A DNA stretch of 64,000 nucleotides from Streptomyces blattellae. GTDB taxonomy: Bacteria; Actinomycetota; Actinomycetes; Streptomycetales; Streptomycetaceae. Numbering within the stretch: position 1 is the stretch's first letter; each line of letters begins with the position of its first letter. The notes beneath the pieces are model-generated. The model was given only the letters and a program-made list of their open reading frames with translations. It had not been told where the DNA came from and searched no databases. This document shows, in pieces, positions 18,894-29,321 of the stretch. A program made the translations under genes and the position numbers. The DNA is taken from contig NZ_WJBG01000149.1 in assembly GCF_009709555.1 (NCBI RefSeq), forward strand, positions 1-64,000, written 5' to 3'.

Positions 18894-20843
18894 TCAGCCC
18901 GTGTGCACGCGCGGTCGGCGGGCGCGGTCCGGTTCTGCCTCGCGCAGGACCTCGCGGGTGACCGGGGCGACCTCGCCCTGGCCGAAGAGGAAGAAGCGGA
19001 GGAAGTTGGCGAAGGGGTTGCCCTCGGTCCACTCGAAGTAGATGTGGGGGAGGCAGCCGGTGGTGTCGCGGACGTGGAGGAGCAGGGCGGCCAGGGCGTT
19101 GGAGACGGAGGAGGACTCCAGGGTCAGGACGCGGTAGCGGTTGTGCATGACCTCGCCGCGCACGGTCAGGCCGGACTCGAACTCGGAGGGGTCGGTGACC
19201 GTGACCTCGACGAAGACGAAGTCCTCCTGGTCGGGGACGTCGTTGTCCTGCCGGATCTGCTCGATCTTGTCCCGGTACTCGGTGATGTCGCGTGCGTCGG
19301 GCTCGTTGGCGATGAACCGGATCTTGCGGCTGGCGATGTCCCGGACGAATCGTTCCGCCATGTCGTCCATCGTCACGCTGGTCACGCGGAGTTCGAAGGC
19401 GCGGGCCAGCCGGGAGGCCAGGGAGAGGATGATGATGCCCGCGATGAAGCAGGCGCCGATCTTCACGCCGTCCGGGCGCTCGAAGACGTTGACGACGGTC
19501 GTGTAGAGGAAGACCGCGGAGATCACCGCGAAGGCGATGGTCCAGTTCCGCTGTCCGGCCTTGCGGGCGGCGATCGTCACGGCGATCGCGGCGGAGCTGA
19601 TCAGTACCAGCACACCGGTGGCGTAGGCGCCGCCCTGCGCGTCGACGTCGGCGTCGAAGATCCAGGTCACCAGGAAGGCGATCAGGGTGAAGACGATGAC
19701 CATCGGGCGGACCGCGCGGGCCCAGTGCGGGGCCATGCCGTAGCGGGGCAGGTAGCGGGGCATCAGGTTGAGCAGGCCGGCCATGGCGGAGGCGCCGGCG
19801 AACCAGAGGATGGCGATGGTCGAGACGTCGTAGACCGTGCCGAAGGCGCCGCCGAGGTAGTCGTGCGCGAGGAACGCGAGGGCGCGGCCATTGGCCTGGC
19901 CGCCCGCCTCGAACTCCTTCTCGGGGATCAGCAGCGTGGTGATGAAGCTGGTGCAGATCAGGAAGCAGCTCATGATCAGGGCGGCCACGGTGAGCAGCTT
20001 CTTGGTGCCCCGGATCCTGCCCTTCGGGTCCTCCTCGGTGTCCCCCGCGTCGCCCCTGACGTGCGGCATCACGGCGACGCCGGTCTCGAAGCCGGACAGG
20101 CCCAGGGCGAGCTTCGGGAAGACGATCAGGGCCATGCCGATCATGACGAAGACGTTCCCGTGCTCGGCGGTCAGGGCGCTCGACCAGTCGGTGACGACAT
20201 GTCCCTCGGTGATGACGTGCCAGAGGCCGACGATCACGACGACGACGTTCAGCGCGAGGTAGAGCCCGACCAGGGCGACGGCGACACCGATCGCCTCCAG
20301 GAAGCCCTTGAGGAACACCGCGCCGAGCAGGGCGACGAGCACGAGGGTGATCAGCATCTGCCTGTCGTGCAGGGCGCTGTGCAGATGGGGGTTCTCCACC
20401 AGGTGGGTGGAGGCGTCCGCGGCGGAGAGCGTGATGGTGATCAGGAAGTCGGTGGCGGCGAAGCCGAGCAGGGTCAGGACGAAGAGCTTGCCCCTCCAGA
20501 AGGGAAGCAGCCGCTCCAGCATCGAGATCGAGCCCTGCCCGTGCGGGCTCTCCTCGGCCACCCGTCGGTAGACCGGCAGCGCGCCCGCCAACGTGACGAT
20601 CACGAGCACGATGGTCGCGATGGGCGAGAGCAGGCCGGCCGCGAGCGCGGCGATGCCTGGCTGATAGCCGAGGGTCGAGAAGTAGTCGACGCCCGTCAGG
20701 CACATCACGCGGTACCAGGGCTGGCCCTCCTGCGCCTTCGGCTCGGCGAGCGAAGGGTGCTGGGTGCCGCCCTTGCCCATGTCGGACAGGCCCTCCAGCA
20801 TCCAGACCCGCAGGCGACTGGGCGGCTGTTCCGTGGTGGCCAT
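18894..20843 (-). CDS. APC-superfamily permease, probable K+ or amino-acid transporter
   Basis: This 649-residue protein has about 12 membrane helices (residues 45-480) and a long cytoplasmic C-terminal domain (about 490-649). The first helices ([20 protein letters not shown]) resemble the opening motif of KUP/KimA-type potassium importers, and the large soluble tail is also typical of them. Most genomes annotate such genes as amino-acid permeases. Its position beside kdp makes potassium uptake the better guess, but the substrate is unproven. It is transcribed away from the kdp operon. Confidence 0.75.
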   Translation of the reverse strand: MATTEQPPSRLRVWMLEGLSDMGKGGTQHPSLAEPKAQEGQPWYRVMCLTGVDYFSTLGYQPGIAALAAGLLSPIATIVLVIVTLAGALPVYRRVAEESPHGQGSISMLERLLPFWRGKLFVLTLLGFAATDFLITITLSAADASTHLVENPHLHSALHDRQMLITLVLVALLGAVFLKGFLEAIGVAVALVGLYLALNVVVVIVGLWHVITEGHVVTDWSSALTAEHGNVFVMIGMALIVFPKLALGLSGFETGVAVMPHVRGDAGDTEEDPKGRIRGTKKLLTVAALIMSCFLICTSFITTLLIPEKEFEAGGQANGRALAFLAHDYLGGAFGTVYDVSTIAILWFAGASAMAGLLNLMPRYLPRYGMAPHWARAVRPMVIVFTLIAFLVTWIFDADVDAQGGAYATGVLVLISSAAIAVTIAARKAGQRNWTIAFAVISAVFLYTTVVNVFERPDGVKIGACFIAGIIILSLASRLARAFELRVTSVTMDDMAERFVRDIASRKIRFIANEPDARDITEYRDKIEQIRQDNDVPDQEDFVFVEVTVTDPSEFESGLTVRGEVMHNRYRVLTLESSSVSNALAALLLHVRDTTGCLPHIYFEWTEGNPFANFLRFFLFGQGEVAPVTREVLREAEPDRARRPRVHTG

Positions 20844-21168
20844 CGGCGTTGCTCCTGGTGTGCTGCTCAGCGTGCGATTTCAGCCATCACGCGGACGGCC
20901 GCACCAGCGTAAGCGGAGAGTGACGCCCGGGCCCACGGATGAGGGGGCAGGGGGCGTCAAGCTTGCGTTAAAGCCGGCCGTGTCGGCGGGGGCGGCGCAT
21001 CAAGAAACGAGCTTCAGGCGCCCATTCGCCGCTCTTGCGCTGTATGGGGGGGCGCGGGCCCGGTGATCAGATACGGACACCCGGTGTCGTACACCGTGAC
21101 GAGGTAGCGCAGCGTAAAGGAGTCGTCCGCGCTGTCCGCAGGGTGCCGGCCCGGCACTTCGCCTTGCG
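20844..21168. other. intergenic region between permease and kdpD relic
   Basis: This 325-base gap should contain the minus-strand permease promoter. GCGTCAAGCTTGCGTTAAAG at 20955-20974 holds two imperfect GCGTNAA direct repeats that could be a regulator site. I see no convincing riboswitch or gene. Confidence 0.4.
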
Positions 21169-22326
21169 ATGAGTGACGTACGGCCCGGACGACTGAAGGT
21201 CTACCTCGGGGCCGCCCCGGCGTCGGCAGGACCTACCGGATGCTCGACGAGGGGCGGCGGCGCGCTGCCTGCGGGGCGGATGTGGTGGGGTTCGTGGAGT
21301 GCCACGGGCGCCCGCGCACGGAGCGGATGCCGGACGGGCTGGAGGGCATCGCCCCGGCCCGGTGCGAGCACCGAAGTGGCGTGTTCGCCGAGATGGACGT
21401 GGACGCAATGGCTCCAGCCGGCGCGGGCGTCTGGAGCGGTTCCTCGCGGGCTCGGCACAGGCGAGACCGTCGTCGCACTCTCCGGCGACATCGACGTGCA
21501 CCGGGTCACACACGAGCGCGCCGGGCGGGGCACGCCGCTGCCCTCGCGCCGCCGCACGCTGTCGAAGTCCCGGCCGATCGCGGGGCCCGTGGCCGGACTG
21601 GTGTTGCCCGTGCTGCCCACCCTCGGTCCGGCTCAGGTGCGCGACACCGTGAACCTCACCGGCGACGCCCTGCTGTTCCTGCTCGCGGTCGTGGGCGTGC
21701 CTGCACAGGGGGTGTGGTATCGGCGGTGATCGCGTCGGTCACGGCGTCCCTGCTGCTGAACCACTGGTTCATCCCGCCCATCGGCGGCTTCTCCCTCGAC
21801 GACCTCAACGCGCTGCCGGCGTCGGGAGTCTTCGCGGTGGTGGCCGCCGGCGTCGTCGACCGGTCCCTGCGCCTTGTCGCGCCGGGCGGCGCGCGCCGCC
21901 GCCGAGGCGGAGACGATGTCCTCGCTCGCGGGCAGCATCGTGCGCGGCGCGGAGGCCGCCCTCGGTGCCGTGCTCGGCGTGCCGCTCATCGGCCTGTCGG
22001 TGCTGATTTCCCGCTTCCACTTCCAGCCGGCCGACGGCGTCACCGTCCTCGCCCGGCTCGCGGACGCGTCACTCGGCCACAACTGGGCTTTATACGTCAT
22101 CCAGTTCGCGACGATGATCCTGCTGGCCCTCTCCGCGAACACCTCCTTCGGCGGCCTCCCGGTGCTGCTGAAGCTGCCGGGCTGTCGCAGAACCAGCGGG
22201 GGCCGTCGCCGCGCATGCCGTACGGCGCACCGCAAGCGCCGTAAGAGTCACGTCAAAGGCGTGTGCGTCGCCGTATGGGATCCGTCAACGACGGCCGGAT
22301 CCGGCGAGGAAGACGGTTTCCTCTAA
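21169..22326 (+). pseudogene. kdpD: kdpD sensor-kinase relic fused to an APC permease fragment
   Basis: Pieces of KdpD are readable in order but in different frames. RLKVYLGAAP begins the family P-loop at 21186, and a one-base loss near 21220 moves to YRMLDEGRRRAACGADVVGF. LSGDIDVHRVTHERAG and the DUF4118 membrane region (VIASVTASLLLNHWFIPPIG) follow after a large internal deletion and further shifts. From about 21960 the reading changes to an APC permease fragment (VTVLARLADASLG, then LLALSANTSFGGLPVLLKL). The histidine-kinase core is missing. Nothing functional should be made. The usual place of kdpD, between kdpC and kdpE, is empty here. Confidence 0.88.
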
Positions 22327-22366
22327 CTGTCCCAGTCCAATCCGAACCTCATTCCAGGAGCTCACG

Positions 22367-22450
22367 ATGGCCGATCTGGCCTTCGTCGTCACCACGATCG
22401 CGCTCTTCGCGCTGGTGGCCCTTGCCGCCAAGGGGGTGACGAAGCTGTGA
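22367..22450 (+). CDS. 27-residue single-span membrane peptide upstream of kdpF
   Basis: This small gene encodes 27 residues starting [20 protein letters not shown], a single hydrophobic helix ending in KGVTKL. AGGAG (22356-22360) lies six bases before the ATG. Its stop overlaps the kdpF GTG as GTGA, giving the operon a coupled start. Comparable tiny open frames occur before kdpF in other actinobacteria but have no established role. An extra KdpF-like stabilising subunit is a reasonable guess. Confidence 0.72.
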   Translation: MADLAFVVTTIALFALVALAAKGVTKL

Positions 22451-22536
22451 CTGCCGAGAACATCGTCGGTCTGGTCGTGGCCGTCGCCCTGCTGGGCTAT
22501 CTCGTCCTCGCCCTGATCTTCCCGGAGAGGTTCTGA
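22447..22536 (+). CDS. kdpF: K+-transporting ATPase subunit KdpF
   Basis: This 29-residue peptide beginning [20 protein letters not shown] and ending LIFPERF is a typical KdpF, a single-helix subunit that stabilises the KdpFABC complex in the membrane. The GTG start overlaps the preceding stop and kdpA begins eight bases after its own stop. Confidence 0.93.
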   Translation: MTAENIVGLVVAVALLGYLVLALIFPERF

Positions 22537-22544
22537 GAGAGGCT

Positions 22545-24209
22545 ATGGGTCCCGTACTCGCCGGCATCCTCCAGCTGCTCGCCCTGATGGCGGCGCTGGC
22601 GCTCGCCTACGTCCCCCTTGGCACCTACATGGCCAAGGTCTACTCCTCCGACCAGCACTGGCGCGTCGAGAAGTGGATCTACAAGGGGATCGGAGCCGAC
22701 CCCGACACCGAGATGCGCTGGCCCGCGTACCTGCGCGGATTGCTCGCCTTCTCCGCGGTCGGCGTTCTCTTCCTCTACGCGCTCCAGCGGCTCCAGGGCG
22801 TTCTGCCCGGCTCGCTCGGCTTCTCGTCGATCGACCCGGACCAGGCGTTCAACACCGCCGTGTCCTTCGTGACCAACACCAACTGGCAGTCGTACTACGG
22901 CGAGCAGGCCATGGGCCACGTCGTGCAGACCGCCGGCCTGGCCGTGCAGAACTTCGTATCGGCCGCGGTCGGTATCGCCGTCGCCGTCGCGCTGGTCCGT
23001 GGCTTCGCCCGGTCCCGCACCGGTGAGCTGGGCAACTTCTGGTCCGACCTGGTGCGCGGTGTCGTGCGCATCCTGCTGCCGGGAGCCGCCGTCGCCGCGG
23101 TCGTCCTGGTCGCCTGCGGCGCCATTCAGAACTTCTCCGGCATCCACGAGGTCGGCCAGTTCTTGGGCGGCCCGCAGCAGTGGAACGGCGGCGCGGTCGC
23201 CTCTCAGGAGGCCATCAAGGAGCTGGGCACCAACGGCGGTGGCTACTTCAACGCCAACAGCACCCACCCGTTCGAGAACCCCACCCCGTTCACCAACCTC
23301 TTCGAGATCTTCCTGCTCCTGGTGATCCCGTTCTCCCTGACCCGGACCTTCGGCGTCATGGTCGGCTCGGTCAGGCAGGGTTACGCGATCCTCGCCACCA
23401 TGGCCGGCATCTGGGCCGGCTTCGTCGCCCTGATGATGTGGACCGAGTTCGCCCACCACGGCCCGGCGTTCGAACTCGCCAACGGGGCGCTGGAAGGGAA
23501 GGAGACCCGCTTCGGGGTCGGCGCCTCGTCGATCTTCGCCGTGTCGACCACCCTGACCTCGACGGGCGCGGTGGACTCCTTCCACTCCTCCTACACCGGC
23601 CTCGGCGGCGGTATCACCATGCTCGGCATGATGCTCGGCGAGATCGCGCCCGGCGGCACCGGCTCCGGCCTCTACGGCATGCTGATCATGGCGGTCATCG
23701 CGGTGTTCATCGCCGGACTGATGGTCGGCCGTACACCCGAGTACCTGGGCAAGAAGATCGGCACCCGCGAGATCAAGTTCGCGGCCTGCTACATCCTCAT
23801 CACCCCGGCGCTGGTGCTGATCTTCACCGCGTTCGCCATGGCCCTGCCGCCCCCGGGCAACTCGATGACCAACAGCGGGGCGCACGGATTCTCCGAGATC
23901 CTCTACGCCTACACGTCCGCCGCGAACAACAACGGCTCGGCCTTCGCCGGTCTGAACGCGGACACGCAGTGGTTCAACACCACGCTGGGTCTGGCCATGG
24001 TGCTCGGCCGCTTCCTGCCGATGGTGTTCGTGCTGGCCCTGGCCGGCTCGCTCGCCGAGCAGAAGCCGATCCCGGCCACCGCAGGAACCCTGCGCACCGA
24101 GAAGCCGCTGTTCACCGGCCTGCTGGTGGGCGCGATCCTGATCATCGCCGGTCTGACCTACTTCCCGGCCCTCGCGCTGGGGCCGCTGGCCGAGGGGCTG
24201 GCGTCATGA
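22545..24209 (+). CDS. kdpA: K+-transporting ATPase subunit KdpA
   Basis: This 554-residue polytopic subunit is the potassium-binding and translocating channel-like part of KdpFABC. Selectivity-filter-type loops are visible at [11 protein letters not shown] (about 106-116), [29 protein letters not shown] and the NNNGSAFAG region (about 463-471). Length matches the family. GAGAGAGG lies before the ATG. The stop overlaps a possible kdpB ATG as ATGA. Confidence 0.96.
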   Translation: MGPVLAGILQLLALMAALALAYVPLGTYMAKVYSSDQHWRVEKWIYKGIGADPDTEMRWPAYLRGLLAFSAVGVLFLYALQRLQGVLPGSLGFSSIDPDQAFNTAVSFVTNTNWQSYYGEQAMGHVVQTAGLAVQNFVSAAVGIAVAVALVRGFARSRTGELGNFWSDLVRGVVRILLPGAAVAAVVLVACGAIQNFSGIHEVGQFLGGPQQWNGGAVASQEAIKELGTNGGGYFNANSTHPFENPTPFTNLFEIFLLLVIPFSLTRTFGVMVGSVRQGYAILATMAGIWAGFVALMMWTEFAHHGPAFELANGALEGKETRFGVGASSIFAVSTTLTSTGAVDSFHSSYTGLGGGITMLGMMLGEIAPGGTGSGLYGMLIMAVIAVFIAGLMVGRTPEYLGKKIGTREIKFAACYILITPALVLIFTAFAMALPPPGNSMTNSGAHGFSEILYAYTSAANNNGSAFAGLNADTQWFNTTLGLAMVLGRFLPMVFVLALAGSLAEQKPIPATAGTLRTEKPLFTGLLVGAILIIAGLTYFPALALGPLAEGLAS

Positions 24210-26335
24210 CCGCTCGTACAGAGAAGCAAGAGGACTCCATGTCCACAGCCACCCCGACCCGGGCGCCGCACAGCGACGTACCCAGTGGGCACAAGGCCGC
24301 AGAAGGACGTGTCGGCGCGGGTCTCTTCGACCCCGGGCAACTGCTGAGGTCGCTGCCGGACGCCGTCCGCAAGCTCGATCCGCGGGTGATGATCAAGTCC
24401 CCCGTGATGTTCGTGGTGCTCGTCGGCTCGGTACTCACGACGATCTTCTCCTTCGAGGACCCGGGCGACTGGTTCGGCTGGACGATCAGCGCCTGGCTGT
24501 GGCTGACGGTGATCTTCGCGAACCTCGCGGAGGCCGTCGCCGAGGGCCGCGGCAAGGCGCAGGCGGACACCCTGCGCAAGGCCAAGACCGGCACGGTGGC
24601 GCGGCGGCTCGACGACTCCGTCGAGGAGCAGGTGCCCGGCACCGAGCTGAAAGTCGGCGACCTGGTGGTCTGCGAGGCGGGCGACACCATCCCCGGCGAC
24701 GGGGACGTCGTCGAGGGCGTGGCCAGCGTCGACGAGTCGGCCGTCACCGGTGAGTCGGCTCCGGTCATCCGTGAGTCCGGCGGCGACCGCTCGGCCGTCA
24801 CCGGCGGTACGAAGGTGCTCTCCGACCGCATCGTCATCAAGATCACGACAAAGCCGGGCGAGACCTTCATCGACCGCATGATCAACCTGGTGGAGGGCGC
24901 CGCGCGCCAGAAGACCCCCAACGAGATCGCGCTGAACATCCTCCTCGCGTCTTTGACCATCGTCTTCCTGCTCGCCGTGGCCACCCTGCCGCCGCTCGCC
25001 GACTATGCGGGCACCGACCTGACCATGGTCGTCCTGGTGGCCCTCCTGGTCTGCCTGATCCCGACCACCATCGGCGCCCTGCTGTCCGCGATCGGCATCG
25101 CGGGCATGGACCGTCTGGTGCAGCGCAACGTCCTGGCGATGTCCGGCCGTGCGGTCGAGGCCGCCGGTGACGTCTCCACGCTGCTGCTCGACAAGACCGG
25201 CACCATCACCCTCGGCAACCGGCAGGCCGCCGAGTTCGTGCCGGTCAGCGGCGTCACCGAGGCCGAGGTCGCCGACGCGGCCCAGCTCTCCTCGCTGGCC
25301 GACGAGACGCCCGAGGGCCGCTCCGTCGTCGTACTCGCCAAGGAGAAGTACGGGCTGCGCGAGCGGCACCGGGGCGAGCTGGCGCAGGCCGAGTGGATCG
25401 CCTTCACCGCCCAGACCCGGATGTCGGGTGTGGACGTCGACGGGCGCAGGATCCGCAAGGGCGCGGCCGGTTCGGTCATCAGCTGGGTCCAGGATCAGGG
25501 CGGCGGTGTCGCGGACGACGCGGACACCCTCGCCAACCGGATCTCCGAGGCTGGCGGTACTCCGCTGCTCGTCGCCGTCGAGGACGACAGGGGCGCCCGA
25601 ATCCTGGGCGTCATCCACCTCAAGGACGTCGTCAAGGAGGGGATGCGCGAGCGGTTCGACGAGCTGCGCCGCATGGGCATCAAGACCGTCATGATCACCG
25701 GCGACAACCCGCTCACCGCCAAGGCGATCGCCGAGGAGGCGGGCGTCGACGACTTCCTCGCGGAGGCCACGCCCGAGGACAAGATGGCGCTCATCAAGCG
25801 GGAGCAGGCCGGGGGCAAGCTGGTCGCGATGACCGGCGACGGCACGAACGACGCCCCGGCCCTCGCCCAGGCGGACGTCGGCGTGGCGATGAACACGGGC
25901 ACGTCGGCCGCCAAGGAGGCCGGCAACATGGTCGACCTCGACTCGAACCCGACGAAGCTCATCGAGATCGTCGAGATCGGCAAACAGCTGCTGATCACGC
26001 GTGGCGCGCTGACGACGTTCTCCATCGCCAACGACGTCGCGAAGTACTTCGCGATCATCCCGGCCCTGTTCGCGGCGGTCTACCCGGGCCTGGACAAGCT
26101 CAACATCATGGACCTGTCCTCACCCGACTCGGCCATCCTGTCCGCGGTCGTCTTCAACGCGCTGATCATCATCGCGCTGGTCCCGCTCGCCCTGCGGGGT
26201 GTGCAGTACCGGCCGGTGAGCGCCGACAAGATGCTCCGCCGCAACCTCGGGATCTACGGCCTCGGCGGACTGGTCGCGCCCTTCGTCGGCATCAAGGTCA
26301 TCGACCTGCTCATCTCCCTCATCCCTGGGCTGTAA
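24206..26335 (+). CDS. kdpB: K+-transporting P-type ATPase subunit KdpB
   Basis: This 709-residue P-type ATPase is the energy-coupling subunit. It has the phosphorylation motif [11 protein letters not shown] (D329), the actuator motif TGESAPV, and the hinge motifs [23 protein letters not shown] 24206 overlaps the kdpA stop as ATGA. ATG 24239 ([11 protein letters not shown]) with AGAGGA before it would give 698 residues and is equally likely. The long Ser/Pro/His tail before the first helix is usual in streptomycetes. Confidence 0.96.
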   Translation: MTARTEKQEDSMSTATPTRAPHSDVPSGHKAAEGRVGAGLFDPGQLLRSLPDAVRKLDPRVMIKSPVMFVVLVGSVLTTIFSFEDPGDWFGWTISAWLWLTVIFANLAEAVAEGRGKAQADTLRKAKTGTVARRLDDSVEEQVPGTELKVGDLVVCEAGDTIPGDGDVVEGVASVDESAVTGESAPVIRESGGDRSAVTGGTKVLSDRIVIKITTKPGETFIDRMINLVEGAARQKTPNEIALNILLASLTIVFLLAVATLPPLADYAGTDLTMVVLVALLVCLIPTTIGALLSAIGIAGMDRLVQRNVLAMSGRAVEAAGDVSTLLLDKTGTITLGNRQAAEFVPVSGVTEAEVADAAQLSSLADETPEGRSVVVLAKEKYGLRERHRGELAQAEWIAFTAQTRMSGVDVDGRRIRKGAAGSVISWVQDQGGGVADDADTLANRISEAGGTPLLVAVEDDRGARILGVIHLKDVVKEGMRERFDELRRMGIKTVMITGDNPLTAKAIAEEAGVDDFLAEATPEDKMALIKREQAGGKLVAMTGDGTNDAPALAQADVGVAMNTGTSAAKEAGNMVDLDSNPTKLIEIVEIGKQLLITRGALTTFSIANDVAKYFAIIPALFAAVYPGLDKLNIMDLSSPDSAILSAVVFNALIIIALVPLALRGVQYRPVSADKMLRRNLGIYGLGGLVAPFVGIKVIDLLISLIPGL

Positions 26336-26359
26336 CTCTCTGAAGGCGTGCTGATCGTC

Positions 26360-27028
26360 ATGAACAACTCGGTTACGAACACTGCCCGGTTGCTCGGGGC
26401 GGGCCTGCGTGCCCTCCTCGTGCTGACCGTGGTGACGGGCATCATCTACCCGCTGGTGATCACCGGTATCGCCCAGGGGCTGTTCGGCAACAAGGCGAAC
26501 GGCTCCGAGATCAAGGCGGACGGCAAGGTCGTCGGCTCCTCCCTGATCGGGCAGTCCTACAACCTGCCGCTGAAGGAGGGCCAGGAGACCCCGGCGCCCG
26601 ACCTGAAGTGGTTCCAGGGACGTCCGCAGAACGGCCTCGGCACCAACAGCGTCAACACCCAGTACTCGATCATCCTCTCCGGCGCGACCAACCGGTCGGG
26701 CGACAACAAAGAGCTGATCCAGTGGGTGAACGACGCCAAGGCCGCGGTCATCAAGGACAACTCGACCGCCGACTACAAGGTCAAGGCCTCCGAGGTACCC
26801 GCCGACGCGGTGACCTCCTCCGGTTCCGGCCTGGATCCGGACATCTCTCCCCAGTACGCGGACATCCAGGTCCACCGGATCGCCGAGCGCAACGGCCTGC
26901 CGGTCGACCAGGTCCAGAAGCTCGTCGACGAGCACACCGAGGGCCGCACCCTCGGCTTCATCGGCGAGCCCCGCGTGAACGTCCTCGAACTCAACGTCGC
27001 CCTCAAGGAACTCGTGGCGAAGAGCTGA
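26360..27028 (+). CDS. kdpC: K+-transporting ATPase subunit KdpC
   Basis: This 222-residue subunit has one N-terminal membrane helix (about 10-33: LGAGLRALLVLTVVTGIIYP) and an extracytoplasmic domain with the family landmarks GSSLIGQSY, WFQGRP, DPDISP and YADIQVHRIA. KdpC stabilises the complex and affects ATP affinity. ATG 26360 is chosen; GTG 26348 is an alternative. Confidence 0.95.
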   Translation: MNNSVTNTARLLGAGLRALLVLTVVTGIIYPLVITGIAQGLFGNKANGSEIKADGKVVGSSLIGQSYNLPLKEGQETPAPDLKWFQGRPQNGLGTNSVNTQYSIILSGATNRSGDNKELIQWVNDAKAAVIKDNSTADYKVKASEVPADAVTSSGSGLDPDISPQYADIQVHRIAERNGLPVDQVQKLVDEHTEGRTLGFIGEPRVNVLELNVALKELVAKS

Positions 27029-27073
27029 TGGTCTGTGCCCAAGCCCGATGTACGACCGGAAAGGCGCACACCG

Positions 27074-27757
27074 ATGACCCGCGTACTGGTGGTGGAGGAC
27101 GACCCACAGCTCGTCCGGGCCCTCGTGATCAACATGCGGGCACGCCGGTACGGAGTGGACGCGGCACCCGATGGCGCCACCGCGCTCCGGCTGGCCGCCG
27201 CCCGCCAGCCCGATGTCGTGATGCTCGACCTCGGACTGCCTGACATGGACGGCGTCGATGTGATCAAGGCCCTGCGCGGCTGGACCCGCGTGCCGATCCT
27301 CGTGCTGTCCGCCCGTCAGGCGTCCGACGAGAAGGTCGCCGCCCTGGACGCGGGGGCCGACGACTATGTCACCAAGCCGTTCAGCATGGACGAGCTGATG
27401 GCCAGGCTGCGGGCGGCCGTCCGTCGCACCGAGGACACTCCGGCGACGTCCGGGACGACTCTGGTGGAGACGGCGGAGTTCACCATCGACCTGCTGGCCA
27501 AGAAGGCCGTCCGCGGCGGACGCGATGTGCGCCTGACGCCCACCGAATGGCACCTGCTGGAGATCCTGGTCACCAATCCCGGCCGGCTCATCACCCAGAA
27601 GTACCTCCTTCAGGAGGTCTGGGGGGTGTCCCGGCGCGACAAGACCAACTACCTGAGGGTCTACATGGCCCAGCTGCGCCGCAAACTCGAAGCGGACCCC
27701 TCGCACCCCTGTTACCTGATCACCGAACCCGGCATGGGTTACCGCTTCGAAGGATGA
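27074..27757 (+). CDS. kdpE: OmpR-family response regulator KdpE
   Basis: This 227-residue regulator has a receiver domain with the phospho-acceptor in VVMLDLGLPDMDG (D52), the switch residues LVLSAR and KPF, and an OmpR-type winged helix (about 130-227) with RLTPTEWHLLEIL and TNYLRVYMAQLRRKLE. It should activate kdp expression when potassium is scarce. ATG 27074 is chosen over an upstream start 39 bases earlier. Its partner kinase is not encoded intact nearby, so it depends on a KdpD elsewhere, on another kinase, or is unregulated. Confidence 0.92.
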   Translation: MTRVLVVEDDPQLVRALVINMRARRYGVDAAPDGATALRLAAARQPDVVMLDLGLPDMDGVDVIKALRGWTRVPILVLSARQASDEKVAALDAGADDYVTKPFSMDELMARLRAAVRRTEDTPATSGTTLVETAEFTIDLLAKKAVRGGRDVRLTPTEWHLLEILVTNPGRLITQKYLLQEVWGVSRRDKTNYLRVYMAQLRRKLEADPSHPCYLITEPGMGYRFEG

Positions 27758-27932
27758 CTGCGGCTCGCGGCACACTTCGCATCGGAGGTGTCAACGATCC
27801 GTCAGCGTCGGCCCGATCGCCGTCAGCATCCCGTCACGGGACGCGCCGATCACGAGGCCGGCGGCATGGCGTCGGCGATTGCCCCGGTTCGCCTCCCCGC
27901 GTCCGGGGCCGCCGACCCTCAGGAGACATCCC

Positions 27933-28320
27933 ATGACAGACCTCTTGTCCAGCGAGGACCCGGAGCCTTCCGATCGGTTCCCGGCCGGACCACTGTTCGT
28001 CCCGGTCCGATCGGTTCCCGGCCGGACCACTGTTCGTCCCGGTCCGGCCGGGCCCGGCACGATGCACGATCCGGATCTTCCGCACCCCGCTCGGTGACCG
28101 CACGGCCGTGGGTTTCACGTCGGCGAGCAGGCTCACCGACGCACTCGGCGCCGGTCAGCCCTGGATCAGGCTCGCCGAGCCCGCCCTGCGCGCCCTGATC
28201 GCGCCGCTCGGCGTCACCACCGTCACGATCGACCCCCGGATCTCCGCACCGGCCCCCGAGACGCTCCACCACCGGGCACCCGAAGTCGCCCTCGTCCCGG
28301 CCGAAGGGACCGCACGATGA
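27933..28320 (+). pseudogene. SAV_915-like gene broken by a 37-bp tandem duplication
   Basis: AGGAGA precedes ATG 27933 and MTDLLSSEDPEPSDRF is in frame. A 37-base direct repeat (27972-28008 and 28009-28045) then shifts the frame, giving an early stop at 28095-28097. Removing one copy restores a continuous 116-residue protein that reads through IRIFRTPLGDRTAVGFTSA to the TGA at 28318-28320. This pattern resembles SAV_915 family proteins of streptomycetes, whose function is unknown. The stop overlaps the next ATG as ATGA, a sign that the intact gene was once coupled to the lysA-like gene. Confidence 0.85.
27972..28045 (+). repeat. 37-bp tandem duplication
   Basis: Two identical 37-base copies starting GATCGGTTCCCGG lie head to tail. 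The period continues for a few bases on both sides (27969-28046). Because 37 is not a multiple of three the host reading frame is destroyed. Perfect identity of the copies suggests a recent event. Confidence 0.95.
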
Positions 28321-29182
28321 CGACCCGCCACGACCCGTACGCACCGACCTGTCGGGCGTGGCCGGCTTCCGTCGCGAAGCACCGCGCCGGCGACCTCGCC
28401 GTGGCCGGCGTACCCCTCACCGAGATCGCGGACCGCTTCGGCACCCGTCTGCGTCCTCGACGAGGGCGAGGTGCGTGAAGGCCGCCGCACCCACCGGCAC
28501 GCCTTCGGGGACGCCGAGTGCCGTACGCCGCCAAGGCATTCCTCTGCCGGGCGATGGTCCACTGGATGGCCAGGAAGGGCCGCGGGCTCGACGTCTGCTC
28601 CGCCGGCGAACTGGAGGCGGCGGTCACCACCGGATTCCCGCCCGAGCGGATCGTGCTGCACCGCAACGCCAAGTCCCCGCGCGACCTTGACACCGCGCTG
28701 CGCCCGGCCGTCGGACGCGACGTCATCGACAGCCCGTCGGAGATCGCGCGGCTCGCGGCGGCGGTCGGACCGCAGGGCCACCGGGCGGGCCGTGCGGCGT
28801 CAGGTGCGTGCGCTCGGCGTACCCGGCTCTGACGTGGGGGAGCCGCGCGTGGTACCGCGCGGGCGGTGGGCGGGAATTCGACGACCGGGCCAGCGCGCCC
28901 CGCATGATCGGCCGACGCGGCACGGCGGACCCGGCTCGGGTCACTGTCGTGGGCCGGCACGGCGAGGCGGGCGACATCCTCGCCGCCGATGTCCAACTCG
29001 CGTCCGTCACACGCCCCGGAGACCTGCTGGCCGTGCCCCCCCGCCGACGCCTGCCGCCTGCCACCTGCCCATGGCCTCCGGCCGCAGCCTGGTCGCCGTC
29101 CGCTCGTGGTCGCCGTGGTGGCGGGAGTCGTACGGCTTCTCGTGTGCCGTGGGTCTTTGGGCGGCTTTCGTGGCCGCGATGT
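28317..29182 (+). pseudogene. lysA: diaminopimelate decarboxylase relic
   Basis: The remains read as a LysA-type PLP decarboxylase in several frames. MTTRHDPYAPTCRAW opens the gene at 28317. After frame changes come YAAKAFLCRAMVHWMARKG with the PLP lysine, LDVCSAGELEAAVTTGFPPE and IDSPSEIARLAAAVGPQG. After a deletion of roughly 150 codons the C-terminal part resumes with RVTVVGRHGEAGDILAADV and ends near RGRDVR. An intact enzyme would make lysine from meso-diaminopimelate. This copy is dead; the essential lysA must lie elsewhere. Confidence 0.85.
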
Positions 29183-29284
29183 GCGCCTGTGGACGGTCTC
29201 GGGGATGTGGGGCAGGCCCCAGGCTCCCTTCACAGCCGTTGTCTGCCGCTTACAGTGCCGCTCCGTAATGTTCGTCACGGAGGT

Positions 29285-29295
29285 CGAAAGTTTCG
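29285..29295. promoter_or_regulatory. LacI-type operator CGAAAGTTTCG
   Basis: A perfect dyad around a single central base lies 26 bases before the GH43 start. The same core occurs before the sugar-binding protein gene. It fits the CGAAA-N-TTTCG sites used by actinobacterial LacI-family xylo-oligosaccharide repressors. Confidence 0.72.
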
Positions 29296-29321
29296 TTCGA
29301 CCTGTGGGAGGGCTGACGCGT

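Noticed and set aside
18888..20912. Long plus-strand open frame opposite the permease
   Set aside because: Highly acidic, repetitive composition without domains; it is antisense to a well-supported membrane protein gene.
20844..21100. Possible c-di-AMP (ydaO) riboswitch before the permease
   Set aside because: KUP/KimA-type genes can have one, but the conserved aptamer segments could not be recognised on the minus strand.
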